Part shown: positions 45,131 through 55,475 of the stretch, one piece after another | Layout: the number at the start of each line of letters is the position of its first letter | How positions within the stretch are numbered: position 1 is the stretch's first letter | Source of the DNA: Thalassia testudinum | Taxonomy: Eukaryota > Streptophyta > Magnoliopsida > Alismatales > Hydrocharitaceae | Direction: 5' to 3' | NCBI GenBank assembly: GCA_037157565.1 | Contig: JAZHRO010000002.1 | Location: 36,538,501-36,602,500 of the forward strand | DNA: 64,000 bases | Program-made: the position numbers and the translations under genes | Notes under the pieces: generated by a model | Databases searched by the model: none | Seen by the model: the letters and a program-made list of their open reading frames with translations, nothing else | What the model was told of the DNA's origin: nothing

Positions 45131-46360
45131 ACACTAGAAGGAAGTCAGAAAAATGGAGAAAAGAGGGAACCTTGCAGCACAAGAATACAAGCCTAGCCTT
45201 AGATGGGGTAGCCTAAGGTCTACTAACTCTCAGAATCCGTCCTAAGATTATGGACAATTTACTCTACTTATGTCCAGGCAATCCAACCAGTTAGAAGGAA
45301 GGATTGAGGAGAAGGTTCTTCCTTTGGCTTGCGCCTCCGATTCCTAGTGAACCCCCCAGCCGCGGTCGTTTGACGCTACTCCCCTAGCTAGACATCAGAT
45401 TGACTGGTATAAGTAGGTTAATCATGAATAATCTCTATCTAGATCTTAACGAGCGAATGAATCCTTAGGGCCAACGTCTAATTGATTTTATTTAGGCTTG
45501 GGAAATTGGTGCTCTGGAATGTGATGGGTCCTTAATGCGTTGTGCCTTTAATGATTTGTTTGAGAATGTGTGAATGTGCACAACCAAGAGGTTTTCAAGC
45601 AAGATTATTAATGATTTGGTGAGTTTTAGGGCTCGAATCTTGCTTAATAGCTTTTAGAATTCAAATATTAGGTGTTTTCAACCAAGTTTTGTGAGGCAAA
45701 CCAAGTTTGTTTTTAAAAGTACGTGTTCAAGTATTTTCCTTTAGAAATCAAGAAAAATATGGAGTACCTGGCTTGACCTAGTTATTGAATCCTATGGGAT
45801 AGCTAAAAAATGAACCTCTTTTAGATAAGGTGATGCGGCCCAAACAATTAAATCAATTCGCTCAAATGCACCACCGATTAAGGCACACAAAAAGGTGATT
45901 AACCTAATATGATTTCTACTCTTTTATGTGTTGAATTCGTGTACTGAGTTCACAGGTCGGAAGCTCGGTTGAATAGATGAAAATCAAGTCTGATTTTGTG
46001 CCTCAAATGTGGGTGTATAGAGTGTGTATATTGATTCGTCCCACAGAAAGTATCTCTTTGTTTTTTTTTTTAAATGCAGGGGTGAGGTAGATGAAGGTGG
46101 CAAACAAGACAAACAATTCTATCCTAGGGTTTATGCAAACACCTAAGTAGATTAGGTCTTGGTTATGAGTGTGGCGAAATGAACTAGTGGGGGGGAATGT
46201 GGGGGACACTTACAGAGTACTCTGCCTGCACTTTACTTCGGTCTACCGCACTTGGATCTCCATGCTAGGGTACCTGCAAGACAGGAGATCAAAGACAAGT
46301 GGGGTTAGTGCTATGTAAATGCAAAGAAGCGCAATAAACAATGAAGTAAATTCTATTGCC
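45131..46360 (-). other. 5' leader of the second Athila-type family
   Basis: A 1.2-kb leader between primer site and gag start. It contains a poly-T/A tract near 46060-46072. No coding sequence is supported; the 68-codon ORF at 46003-46209 has no similarity. Confidence 0.65.
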
Positions 46361-46378
46361 TCCCCGGCAACGGCGCCA
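46361..46378 (-). other. Primer-binding site, Asp-tRNA type
   Basis: TGGCGCCGTTGCCGGGGA in sense, two bases after the LTR end. It is identical to the site at 28928-28945 and defines 46381-48141 as a 5' LTR for the element on its left. Confidence 0.93.
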
Positions 46379-47082
46379 AATGAACGCACGTGTTTTGCGA
46401 GTTTGAAATCAGGGTTACAAGTAACTCGTCGTCGTAGTTGTAAAACACATGGTCAAATAAAATTTATACCGAAACTCCAAAAGTAAGTCTCAAGTTAAAC
46501 ATGGGGAGGAGACGTTTACTTTAATTGAAAATCGCGCTTCAATTTGTTTCTTTTTGGTATTTTAGGATTTTGTTATTTTTTTGTATTTTTGCAGGAAGAC
46601 AAGCAAATGAATCACAAGATAGAGATGGAACAAATATGGTATAGATATCACTTCAATGCCAATTACAATCAACTATGAAAGCATAAAAAGAGAGGGAGGT
46701 GAGAAGAAATCTCCCGAATCAGCTGTTCGGCGAGATGACGGTGCCTGGCAAAAGCTCGAACGAAGGAGGTGAGGAGTGGGATGACGGAGGTGAGATGCAA
46801 GAGGACGTCGGGTAGAGGAAAGCTTCGGCGTGGCTCTGGAATGGATGTAAGAAGATGGAGATGATCTGCTATTGGAATGGAGGTGGGAAGATGACTCCAA
46901 GGCGACCTATCAATGGGGATGGGAAGATGGATGAATATTTGGTGAGGCAGAGGTTTGCTACACTAATAAGAGCCATGGGAGCTTGAGAACAAGCTCTAAT
47001 AAAGTGTTGGTAAGCTTGCTAGAGCTTGGGAGTAGGTGGGAGTAGAGTAGGTAGAGATGAAGAGGAATGGGGGGTGTAGGGG

Positions 47083-47092
47083 TTTTTATATA
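47083..47092 (-). promoter_or_regulatory. Probable Pol II TATA box of shared LTR
   Basis: TATATAAAAA in sense, followed by CCCCTACACCCCCC; the strongest TATA match in this LTR. Confidence 0.6.
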
Positions 47093-47126
47093 GTGGAAGG
47101 AAGGAGAGAGCCCCACACACAGGAAT

Positions 47127-47230
47127 TTAGTGATAGCTATAAGTGTCACTAAAGGCTGCACGAGTTGTCGCTAGGCTAGCGCATGCATTGCGCAGGCCTT
47201 TTAGTGACAACTATAAGTGTCACTAAAGGC
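47127..47230. repeat. Direct repeats of a CACTA-like subterminal motif
   Basis: Two 30-bp direct copies (47127-47156 and 47201-47230) are each an interrupted palindrome with arms TTAGTGA(C) and GTCACTAA around CTATAAGT. The sequence type is common in subterminal regions of plant CACTA transposons. No CACTA terminal repeats or transposase were found nearby, so it is only a motif inside the LTR. Confidence 0.5.
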
Positions 47231-48141
47231 CCGCCCTTCTGTCATTGTAAATCCCACACCCACCGCCTACACCCGCAGCTTTCATCGTGTACGCAGGCGC
47301 AAATGCATCCTGACTGTCGGATGAAGGATCGCACAGCCGAGAGAAGATCACGCCCCTTCGCCAAATTTGAATCGCACGCCTCGCCATCGCCATCGGATGC
47401 CGTGCACGTCAGATGGTGCATTCTCGATGTGCGTCAATGCCCGCGTGCTACATTCACACTCAACTGTGCATCCACGTAGCCGCTTCCTTCGCCACCCAAT
47501 CTTCCATCGACAGTCCATTTCCTCCCCCATGTGCTTCAATGGATAAAATCCGCGCGCGGGGCTTCAAACGGATGGCCGCGTGTTGAGAGTGGAGGCGCAG
47601 ACCACTGTGCTGAGGGCCGTCATGTGTCTTGTTTTTGAATTAAGCTTCCACGCCCACAACTGTTGGATGGAGATCCAACGGTCGAGATGACTCCTCGCTT
47701 GATGAGGTGCTTCTTCAACTGTTGAGCACATATCTCAGCTGTTGGATTGAGATCCAACGGCTAGGATTTGATCTTGCGGCGGGCTTGGAGGCTCCTTGGC
47801 TCAAATGGGGTGGCCTGGATGGCGCCATGTGGCACCATCTGGGCCATCCTTCTTCTTCTTGTAGAGGGTGCTGTAAAGCTCAGATCTGGGCGATTCCCAC
47901 GTTGACGGACTGTGATCGTTGCTCTGAATCCATCCGTGTGGTCAGATTCTTCATCTGATTCCCGTAAAGATGTCGCACTGCCTCCTAGTCATGTAAAATG
48001 ATGGAATTAATGTACATAATATACAACTATCCTAGATGCAATGCAATGATGTTTATACAATATTTATATCATGATATGCAATGCTATGCCTAGGAACAAT
48101 TATAAATAAGCATTTTATGATGAATTTATATGTGTTTATCA

Positions 48142-49536
48142 TACCCCCATCTTACTTTTTGCTAGTCCCTAGTAAAAATGAACCTAAATGCTATGTATAA
48201 AAGTAAAATTAGGATTCAAGTATTTAGGCAAAATTCGTTGATTGCTTTAGAAAATCTCAACCCCAATACCTAATTACAAAAACTCAACAATGCCTGGGTG
48301 CCTGGCAGAATGCAGATCGTCTAAGCCCTCGCTTTATTTGAGAAGAGAAGAAACAATTTTTTTTTTTGTTTTTCTTCTTTTCTAATTTTTTTTGTACTTT
48401 TGGAGTTTAAGAGTTCTAGGATAACTTTTTATGGCTACCTGACTCGCCTAAGACTCGAAAAGGACTCTAAGTGCTAAGCATCTTGTGAAAATAGTGAAAG
48501 ACTCACTAGACGGCCGTTAAAATGGACTTTGGGTTTCTATGACCCTAGGTGACCTTGCCTAGAAGTTTATCTTTTCGATCGGTAGCTTTCTCTCTACTTC
48601 TTTTATTTATGGGATCAACACAAGGGCGAACTCAGTGTATATCTCCCCGATTTATTCTACTTCCTCGCTTCTTCCCTAAGTGTTTTGGGAATTATTGTGC
48701 ATTTTTTTTGTGAGTTGGGTTCTAGATAACCGGCGATGAGCTGCTACCACTGACAACTTGGCAGCTATACTCGTGTGATGAAGCGTGGTTTTGTTTATTT
48801 TTTTCTCCTTTTTCTCTTTTTTTTTGTTTGTTTGCTTTTTTCTTCTTTAAGTAGGTGGCTTCCCTAATCTAAGATTTACCTAAAGGCAATACAATGAAAA
48901 TGGTCTTGTGACTAGGCTCTAGGCAACCGGTCGATGAGCTGTTACCACCGACAACTTGCTAGCCACACCACCCTAGATAGTTCATTAGCTACCCAATTTC
49001 CGAAGAAACCATCGAAAAGTGAGTCAGTACAAGAAATGTGTGTAGATGCTTAGGCTTAAAGTTCCCCCAAATTAGAGGGCGAGTTGATAAATTGCATACT
49101 TATCATCCCAATATTTTAGCCAAATTAAAAATGAATTTGAATTAGCGAGGACTCAAGACTAAGTTCACATTCGAGTGGACACCCGGCTAATTAAGCCCGA
49201 AGACCTGAAGAGTCTAAGTGTTCAGGTCTCAAAGTATCAATTCCTAAAGTTTTCAACTCCTAATTCCTAAGTTCTCATCTCCTAATTCTAATTTTTTTTT
49301 TTAATAGAATAAAAGAAAGCAGGAAATTACTGTTACAGCTGACAAAATGATTATAAGATATTTCCACCCCCCATGCTTATCTATTTCAATGTCCTCATTG
49401 TTCAAAATGAAAGCATGCAGGAGGGTAGAAGTGGAAGAATAACACCTGGTTTCCATGAGACTCTGGTCAGCTTGAAATGGTCTTTACATGTGCTAAGTTT
49501 AGTGCCTTTAGCTGGGTGATGATCGGCCCGCGGTGG
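48142..49536 (-). other. Polypurine tract and 3' noncoding region of the right Athila-type element
   Basis: In sense GATGGGGGTA precedes the LTR (48142-48151) and a second purine tract GGGGGGTGG lies at about 49364-49373 beside AATGAGGACATTGAAATAG. Between them are two diverged copies of a unit with CGATGAGCTG(C/T)TACCAC and GACAACTTG (about 48733-48765 and 48923-48955). No coding sequence is seen in these 1.4 kb. Confidence 0.7.
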
Positions 49537-49818
49537 TTAAGGCAAGGTAAGAGCAACCTTGTCTGAGATGGGTTCAGGGAGTATATGGTCAACAAAGGAT
49601 TTGAGACGTTGTCCGTTGACCTTTAAAATATTACCCATCTTTGGGTCAGAGATTTCAATGGCCCCGTTAGGGAAAATTCGCTCAATAATGAACGGGCTGT
49701 CCCACTTAAACCTGAGTTTTCCGAGGAAAAGCATCAATCAAGAATCGAAAAGCCAAACCTTCTGGTTCGTCTCAAAGCTCCTACATGAAATCATTTGGTC
49801 ATGGAGAGCTTTGGTCCT
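49537..49818 (-). pseudogene. Athila-type integrase C-terminus (right element, part 1)
   Basis: The minus-strand frame reads RTKALHDQM...NQKVWLF, then FLGKLRFKWDSPFIIERIFPNGAIEISDPKMGNILKVNGQRLKSFVDH, the integrase C-terminal domain of the Athila group. It stops at 49537. It is cut at 49818 by the Tekay element and continues at 61638; GTCCT is present at both edges. Confidence 0.87.
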
Positions 49819-50186
49819 TGAAACGACCCGTCACCTTTTGGTCCTTTAAGACATCTGGGATATTCACCAAACATCTGTCCAAACGTCTGGAGAAAGAGCC
49901 AGATGTCTGAAAATGCTTTTCTTTTCGACGCGTACCATGCACATGCCACTCCCTCGCCCACGTTTATTGTGATGGCTGTATTCCTATCCTGAAGGCATGT
50001 AATATTCTAGTATTACTATTCTATTTCTCCTTTTGTTGCCAATTTCTTTCTGCTTAGCTACTGTACTTGTGTGGTTATGGATTGATGCATGTTATTTGGT
50101 TATTTCTCGTTGGACGACTAGGTCTTGGGATTAGTCGAGGTGAGTCGGTCTCAGGTCCTATAGTGATTTGGGTTCGGGTCGTGACA
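49819..50186 (+). mobile_element. 5' LTR of Tekay element, internally deleted
   Basis: It begins TGAAACGACCCGTCACC and ends GGGTTCGGGTCGTGACA. Compared with the 3' LTR it keeps the first 144 bp (to CCCTCGCCCACG, 49962) and the last 220 or so (from TTTATTGTGATGGCTG). The TATA box and leader, about 2.1 kb, are gone, so it cannot drive transcription. Confidence 0.9.
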
Positions 50187-50189
50187 AGA

Positions 50190-50201
50190 TTGTATCAAAG
50201 C
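50190..50201 (+). other. Primer-binding site, initiator-Met tRNA type (mutated)
   Basis: TTGTATCAAAGC matches TGGTATCAGAGC at 10 of 12 bases, three bases after the LTR end. Confidence 0.8.
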
Positions 50202-50369
50202 AAGGTCGTCCCGAGAAATGAACCAAATAGTTTGGAAATAACCACACTTGTGATGTAGCTAGGATAGCCATCACAACGTTTATCTTGAGTGTCTTTTCTG
50301 AGTCTTACATCTCCTCTGTAATCAAACAGTCTTCGACAATCCCGTTTCTATTCGATCTCTGTGCAGGAG

Positions 50370-51611
50370 ATGCCTTGCCAGGGAGCTCTTGAGGCGGGCT
50401 GCGGACGTGGTCGTGGCCGAGGGCGTAGTCGTAGGGGAGGGCGAGTGATGGCCGAGGACGGAGTCGCTCCACCTCTCCTTCCGGGCATCCAGGCCCTGAA
50501 CCTCACCCAGCTGATTCGGGATCTCATCAGGGAAGAGCTCCATTAGCCTCCTCCTCAGCCTCCTCTTCTTGGGGATGCGGAGGGGGAGTCCTCTATGGGG
50601 CAAGCGAGCCGCCATGGCGTTGGACGAGCTGGAGGGGGAGGGGGTGATCCTCCAATACCCCTATCTCCTTCATACACTTCGGGGCATGAGTCCTCCTTTC
50701 CTAGAGGTGCACCCATTCCCTCGTTGCAACTGCACCATTAGGTCTTCAGCCAGTTTAGGAAGCTGAAGCCCCCCTCTTTCAAGGGGGAGGAGAGCCTGTC
50801 TGAGGCGGAGGATTGGCTGAAACAGATGGAGAAGATCTTTGACACCCTTTGTCCTCCTGCAGAGTGCTGCGTGGCCTTCGCCACGTACCAGCTGGAGAGT
50901 GCAGCTCATAGGTGGTGGAGGGAGATCAGAGGACAGGAGGAGGAAGAGCTAACGTGGGACCAATTTGTGGTGCTCTTCTGTGAGCAGTACTTCCCACAGA
51001 CTTGGCATGATCAAAGGAGGCGGGAGTTCCATACTCTCTGCCAGGGGGCAATGACGGTTAGTGCATACCGTACGCGTTTCCTGGAGCTGTCATGCTTCGC
51101 CTCGACAGCTGCGTCCATCGAGGAGGAGTGCCTGTGGAGATTCACTGAGGGTCTCCGACCTGCCATTCGGGGGTATGTAAAGCCCCTAAAGCTGCCTACC
51201 TTCTCCCACATAGTCGAGGCTACCATGACCTACGAAGAGACCAACTCGTCCGTGCGAGACATTGATGGAGGAGGATGGAAGAGGCCCTACCCGTAGGAGC
51301 ACCCACAGGGCCGTCGGGAGAGAAGGCACCAGGCACCAGCAGGGGAGCTATCCCATTTTGTAGGTCCACCAGGGACCTTTGGGGGTTCTCGACAGGGATC
51401 AACCAACTGTAGCAGACCCTCGCCCAGTCACTAACAGGGACAGCAGACAGAGGGAGGAGATCGCATACCCCTCTGCTACCAGTATGGCCAGCCGAGCCAC
51501 ATACAGAGTAATTGTCCATCTAGGACCAAAGCGCAGCCGATGCTTCTAGCACCGAGCACTGGAGGCCGATCTGGCGGCCGCGGTTACCAGGCCCGAGGAG
51601 GAGGACAGTAG
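50370..51611 (+). pseudogene. gag: Tekay gag pseudogene
   Basis: It starts MPCQGALEAGCGRGRGRGR and has IQALNLTQLIRDLIREELH followed by a stop. After a degenerate proline-rich stretch comes the capsid region (50826-51296), with CVAFATYQLESAAHRWWREIRG, LTWDQFVVLFCEQYFP and VSAYRTRFLELSCFAS. The zinc knuckle near 51474-51516 reads CYQYGQPSHIQSNC, with the second Cys replaced by Tyr. The frame is continuous with pol but has stops near 50544, 51297 and 51391. Structural particle protein; non-functional. Confidence 0.88.
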
Positions 51612-52103
51612 TTGCGACGAGGGTACAGGCCCGCTGCCTCCCGCCTGACTCAGATCATGGCTGCTTCTTTTGTACCGAGGGCTGAGGGGCGTGTTAACGC
51701 CCTGACTCATGGAGATGCTAGAGCTTCAGACTTCGTAGTGATAGGTATGGTTACTGTTTCTGGCAGGCTCATTTACATGCTTTTTTATTCTGGTGCTACA
51801 CATTCATTTGTCTCTGCGGATTTTGCTGTCAGCATGGGATCGAGCAGTGTACTTTTAGAGGAGCCCTTCCTGATTAAAGGACCAGGTGGGCAGGTGTTTG
51901 TTGCTGAGGAGGTTTTCACTGACTGTGAGGTCACGATAGGGGGACACAGTCTTCCGATAGACTTGATCATGATTCCGGTGGAGGATTTTGGTGTGATCTT
52001 GGGGATGGACTGGTTAGCCGCATACCATGCCCTTGTAGACTACTTCGGGAGAAAGATTATTTTCTCCATACCACGGTTGCCTCCCTTCGAGTTCCACGGC
52101 TAG
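51612..52103 (+). pseudogene. Tekay aspartic protease, catalytic Asp lost
   Basis: A 163-codon open stretch with RAEGRVNALTHGDARASDFVV, then MLFYSGATHSFVS and VEDFGVILGMDWLAAYHA. The family motif is LFDSGATHSF; here the catalytic Asp is Tyr, so the protease is inactive. The rest of the fold (FLIKGPGGQVFVAEEV, HSLPIDLIMIP) is intact. Located between gag and reverse transcriptase as expected. Confidence 0.9.
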
Positions 52104-52145
52104 CCAGTGGACGGAGGTTTCAGATGCATCTCTGTGCTTTAGGCA

Positions 52146-53147
52146 GTGAAGATACTAAGCCAGGGGTGCGAGGGCTTCCTTGCTTGCGTCCTAGCAGAGC
52201 TTGGCCCCGTTGTCAGCTTACAAAGTATTCCAGTGGTTCATGAGTACCCCGACGTCTTTCCAGAGGAGCTATCAGGACTGCCACCTGAGCGTGAGATAGA
52301 ATTTGAGATCTCACTGGTACCAGGGACCAGCCCCATTTCTACTGCACCGTACTGGATGGCCCCGCTTGAGCTGTGAGAGCTCAAGTCACAGCTACAAGAC
52401 CTGCTTGAGAAGGACCTCGTGAGGCCCAGTGCCTCCCCATGGGGAGCCCCCATCCTACTTGTGAGAAAGAAGGACAGTACTCTTCTGCTATGCATCGACT
52501 ACAAACAGCTGAATCGGGTCATCGTCAAGAACAAGTACCCGTTGCCACGCATAGATGACCTCTTCAACCAGCTGAGAGATGCCACGGTATTCTCTAAGAT
52601 GGATTTGAGGTCAGGCTATCATAAGCTGAGGATTAGGGAGACCGATGTCTCCAATATAGCCTTTCGCACGCGGTATGGTCACTACGAGTTCTTGGTCATG
52701 CCGTTTGGGTTGACCAACGCCCCTACCGCTTTCATGGACCTGATGAACCGCATCTTCTGGCCGTATCTGGATCAGTTCATGGTGGTATTCACTGACGATG
52801 TACTCATCTACTCTCGAGATCAGACACATCATGAGCGGCATCTCCACATGGTCTTGGATACTTTGATACGGCACAGGCTGCACGCCAAATACAGCAAGTG
52901 CGAGTTCAGGTTGAGACAGGTCACCTTCCTAGGCCATGTGATCTCAAAGGATGGATTGGATGTGGATCCGACCAAAGTGGAGGCAGTGCTCAGGTGGGAG
53001 AGACTGCGTACGGTGATAGAGATTTGTAATTTTCTGGGACTAGCTGGTTACTACAGATGGTTTATCCAAGGATTCTCGCAGATTGCACATCCTCTGACTC
53101 AGTTGGCTCGAAAGGACGTACCCTTCGCTTGGACAGACGAGTGTTAG
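52146..53147 (+). pseudogene. Tekay reverse transcriptase
   Basis: The linker VHEYPDVFPEELSGLPPEREIEF leads into reverse transcriptase. After a stop at 52374, the 242-codon open part shows [52 protein letters not shown] (motif A Asp present), [15 protein letters not shown] and [13 protein letters not shown] (motif C Asp-Asp present, Ile to Thr before it). The connection [12 protein letters not shown] follows. A stop at about 53145 separates it from RNase H. It is the best-preserved pol domain of the Tekay copies here. Confidence 0.92.
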
Positions 53148-53651
53148 TCTTGCTTACAAAAGCTGAAGGAGAGGCTGACCTCAGCTCCTGTACTCACCAT
53201 CCCTGACAACAGTGGCAGATTCGTCATCTACATAGATGCCTCGTTGCAGGGATTGGGGGTTGTGCTCATGCAGTGGGGTCACGTTGTCGCATACGCTTCG
53301 CAGCAATTGAAACCCCACGATCATAACTACCCCACCCATGACTTAGAGTTAGCAGCGATCGTCCTGACACTGAAGATCTAGAGGCACTACTTGTACGGAG
53401 AGACATTTGAGATTTTCACTGACCATAAGAGCCTCCGATATCTTTTTGACTAGAAGGAACTCAACATGAGGCAGAGACGTTGGTTGGAGCTCTTGAAGGA
53501 CTATGATTGCAGCATCTCCTACCACCCAGGAATGGCCAATGTGGTGGCTGACGCCTTGAGCCGGAAGGCGCCCGCCCACTTGGCTTGCTTACTAGCACAG
53601 AGTTGGAGACTCATGGAGGAGTTGAGCGGTTGGCGACCCCATGAGTCATAG
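53148..53651 (+). pseudogene. Tekay RNase H domain
   Basis: Same frame as reverse transcriptase with several stops. Recognisable are [56 protein letters not shown] and, in the open piece 53466-53651, [33 protein letters not shown]. The catalytic acidic residues in HDLEL and FTDH are kept. A frameshift near 53650 follows. Confidence 0.87.
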
Positions 53652-54855
53652 GGGTACTGCGGGGGTAGTGACAGTGACGAGGCAGACACGACCAGAGATG
53701 ATGGATCGCATCGTGACTAGACAGATGACAGACCCATACCTACGGGCACAGCGAGACTAAGTATTGGCAGGGAACCCAAGAGAGTTCTCGTTCACTAATG
53801 GAGTCCTGCATATGAGGGGACACTTGTGCATTCCTAGAGATGAGGAGCTATTGAAGGAGCTCCTGACTGAGGCACATGGATCTGGATTTACCATATATCC
53901 CAAGAACATGAAGATGTATCACGACCTATGACGTGATTTCTGGTGGAGGGGCATGAAGTGGGATGTTGGTATTTTCGTTCAGCAGTGTCTGATATGCCAG
54001 CAGGTGAAGGCCGAGCACCAAGGGCCTGCAGGGCCATTACAGCCACTTTCCGTGCCATAATGGAAGTGGGAGAGCGTCACTATGGATCTGGTAGTGGGAT
54101 TACCTGTGACACAACGGAGACACGATGCAGTTTGGGTGATTGTAGACAGGTTGACAAAGAAGATACAATTTCTACTGATCCGAGTCACATTTGGACCCGC
54201 ACAGTTGGCGGAGTGATACATCAGAGATGTAGTGCGCCTTCACGGGTCCCCCGCGAGATAATTTCAGACAGAGACACTCGTTTCACTTCCCAATTCTGGG
54301 TGGAGTTTTAGAGGGCTTTGGGGACTCGTCTGAGATTCAGTACAGCTTATCACCCTCAGACAGAGGGACAGTCAAACCACACCATTCACACCCTTGAGGA
54401 CCTTCTACGAGCTTGCATACTGGACTGGAGAGGCTCCTGGGAGGAGCATTTGCCCCTGGCGGAGTTTGCATACAACAACAGTTATCACTCGAGCATCGGC
54501 ATGGCACCGTATGAGGCTCTGTACGGAAGGAAGTGTATAGCTCCCTTGAGTTGGGTTGAGGTGGGGACCAAGTGGGAGGTTGGTCCCCAGCTGATACGCT
54601 AGAGTTAAGAGGTGATCAAGCAGATCCATCGACGACTACGTACTGTCCGGAGTAGGCAGAAGACTTACGCTGATCTGAAGCATAGGGAGGTACAATTTGA
54701 GGTTGGGGATCACATTTTCCTCCATGTTTCGCCCATGAAGGGCTTGCAGCGGTTTGGGGTGAGAGGGAAGCTTGCATCGAGATTTGTGGGGCCTTTTGAG
54801 GACTTAGAACGGGTAGGAACCGTCGCTTACTGGCTTGTCCTTCCTTCCTAGCTCT
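53652..54855 (+). pseudogene. Tekay integrase
   Basis: From about 53650 to 54250 coding similarity is in a shifted frame: HLCIPRDEELLKELLTEAHGSGF, RDFWWRGMKWDVGIFVQQCLICQQV (zinc-binding HHCC region, partly degraded), [18 protein letters not shown] (first Asp), [10 protein letters not shown]. After return to the gag-pol frame it reads EIISDRDTRFTSQFW (second Asp), [24 protein letters not shown] (Glu in TEGQSN region) and [26 protein letters not shown]. The C-terminal part FEVGDHIFLHVSPMKGLQRFGVRGKLASRFVGPFE (54612-54851) follows. Stops throughout. Confidence 0.88.
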
Positions 54856-54860
54856 CTAGA

Positions 54861-55103
54861 GTGCACGACGTATTTCACGTTTCCAACCTCAGGAGATATA
54901 TCATCGATCCCAACCATGTCCTTAGCTATGAGAGCATCGAGGTGGGAGACGACCTGACCTATCCCGAGAAGCCAATACAGATATTAGACAGAGCCATCCG
55001 GAGTCTGAGACGGAAGGAGGTACCCTTGGCTAAAGTCCTGTGGAGAAGCCAGCGGTATGAGGAGGTGACCTGGGAGCCTGAGACGATAATGCGAGAGCAA
55101 TAG
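54861..55103 (+). pseudogene. Chromodomain at integrase C-terminus
   Basis: The open stretch reads HDVFHVSNLRRYIIDPNHVLSYESIEVGDDLTYPEKPIQILDRAIRSLRRKEVPLAKVLWRSQRYEEVTWEPETIMRE. The pattern IQILDR...VPLAKVLWR...EEVTWEPE is the chromodomain-like tail that assigns this family to Tekay/Del chromoviruses. It guides integration to heterochromatin in relatives. A single stop (54850) separates it from integrase. Confidence 0.9.
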
Positions 55104-55237
55104 CTGGAGCTTTTCGAGGGTATGTCTCTTCGGACCTACTTCAGTCCTCTTTAAGTTTGTTATACGCTACTACATTATTTTCCGTACCCTAGTTAGCTCA
55201 AGTTTCAAGGGCGAAACTTCCTTTAAGTTTGTTATAT
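55104..55237 (+). other. Short 3' untranslated region of Tekay element, polypurine tract not recognisable
   Basis: After the gag-pol stop, CTTTAAGTTTGTTATA occurs twice (about 55150-55166 and 55220-55236), the second touching the LTR start. A G-rich purine tract, expected here, is absent. Confidence 0.6.
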
Positions 55238-55466
55238 TGAAACGACCCATTACCTTTTGGTCCTTTAAGACGTCTAGGATGTTCACCAAACGCCTGTCCA
55301 GATGCCTAGAGAGAGAGCCAGATGTATGAAAATGCTTTGCTTTTTGGTGCGTACCGTGCGCACGCCACTCCCTCGCCCACGCCTCACTCCTTACCCTGCG
55401 ACGGCCATTACCCGCACCCCGCACCACTCCCTACGATGACACACCTCTCCCCTCACCTCCTCTCCC

Positions 55467-55475
55467 TTTATAAAA
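55467..55475 (+). promoter_or_regulatory. Probable Pol II TATA box of Tekay 3' LTR
   Basis: TTTATAAAA followed by CCCCTCCTCC, about 230 bp into the LTR; this part is missing from the 5' LTR of the same element. Confidence 0.6.

Larger units (their letters stand above)
46381..48141 (-). mobile_element. Athila-type LTR shared by the elements on both sides
   Basis: In sense it begins TGATAAACACAT (48141) and ends ACGTGCGTTCA (46381), 1761 bp. A primer site adjoins its sense 3' end (left) and a polypurine tract GATGGGGGTA adjoins its sense 5' end (right). It therefore acts as 5' LTR for the left element and 3' LTR for the right one. A TATA box (TATATAAAAA in sense, 47083-47092) is present. It also contains two 30-bp TTAGTGAC...GTCACTAA units (47127-47230) and two GTTGGAT...ATCCAAC palindromes (about 47662-47680, 47740-47758). 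ORFs inside are not conserved. Confidence 0.88.

Noticed and set aside
47127..47230. A complete CACTA transposon
   Set aside because: No CACTA terminal repeats or transposase-like ORF and no TSD; only two motif copies are seen.
47183..47958. ORFs in the shared LTR as a host gene (98 and 83 codons)
   Set aside because: No start context, no domain, antisense to the LTR and interrupted by palindromes.
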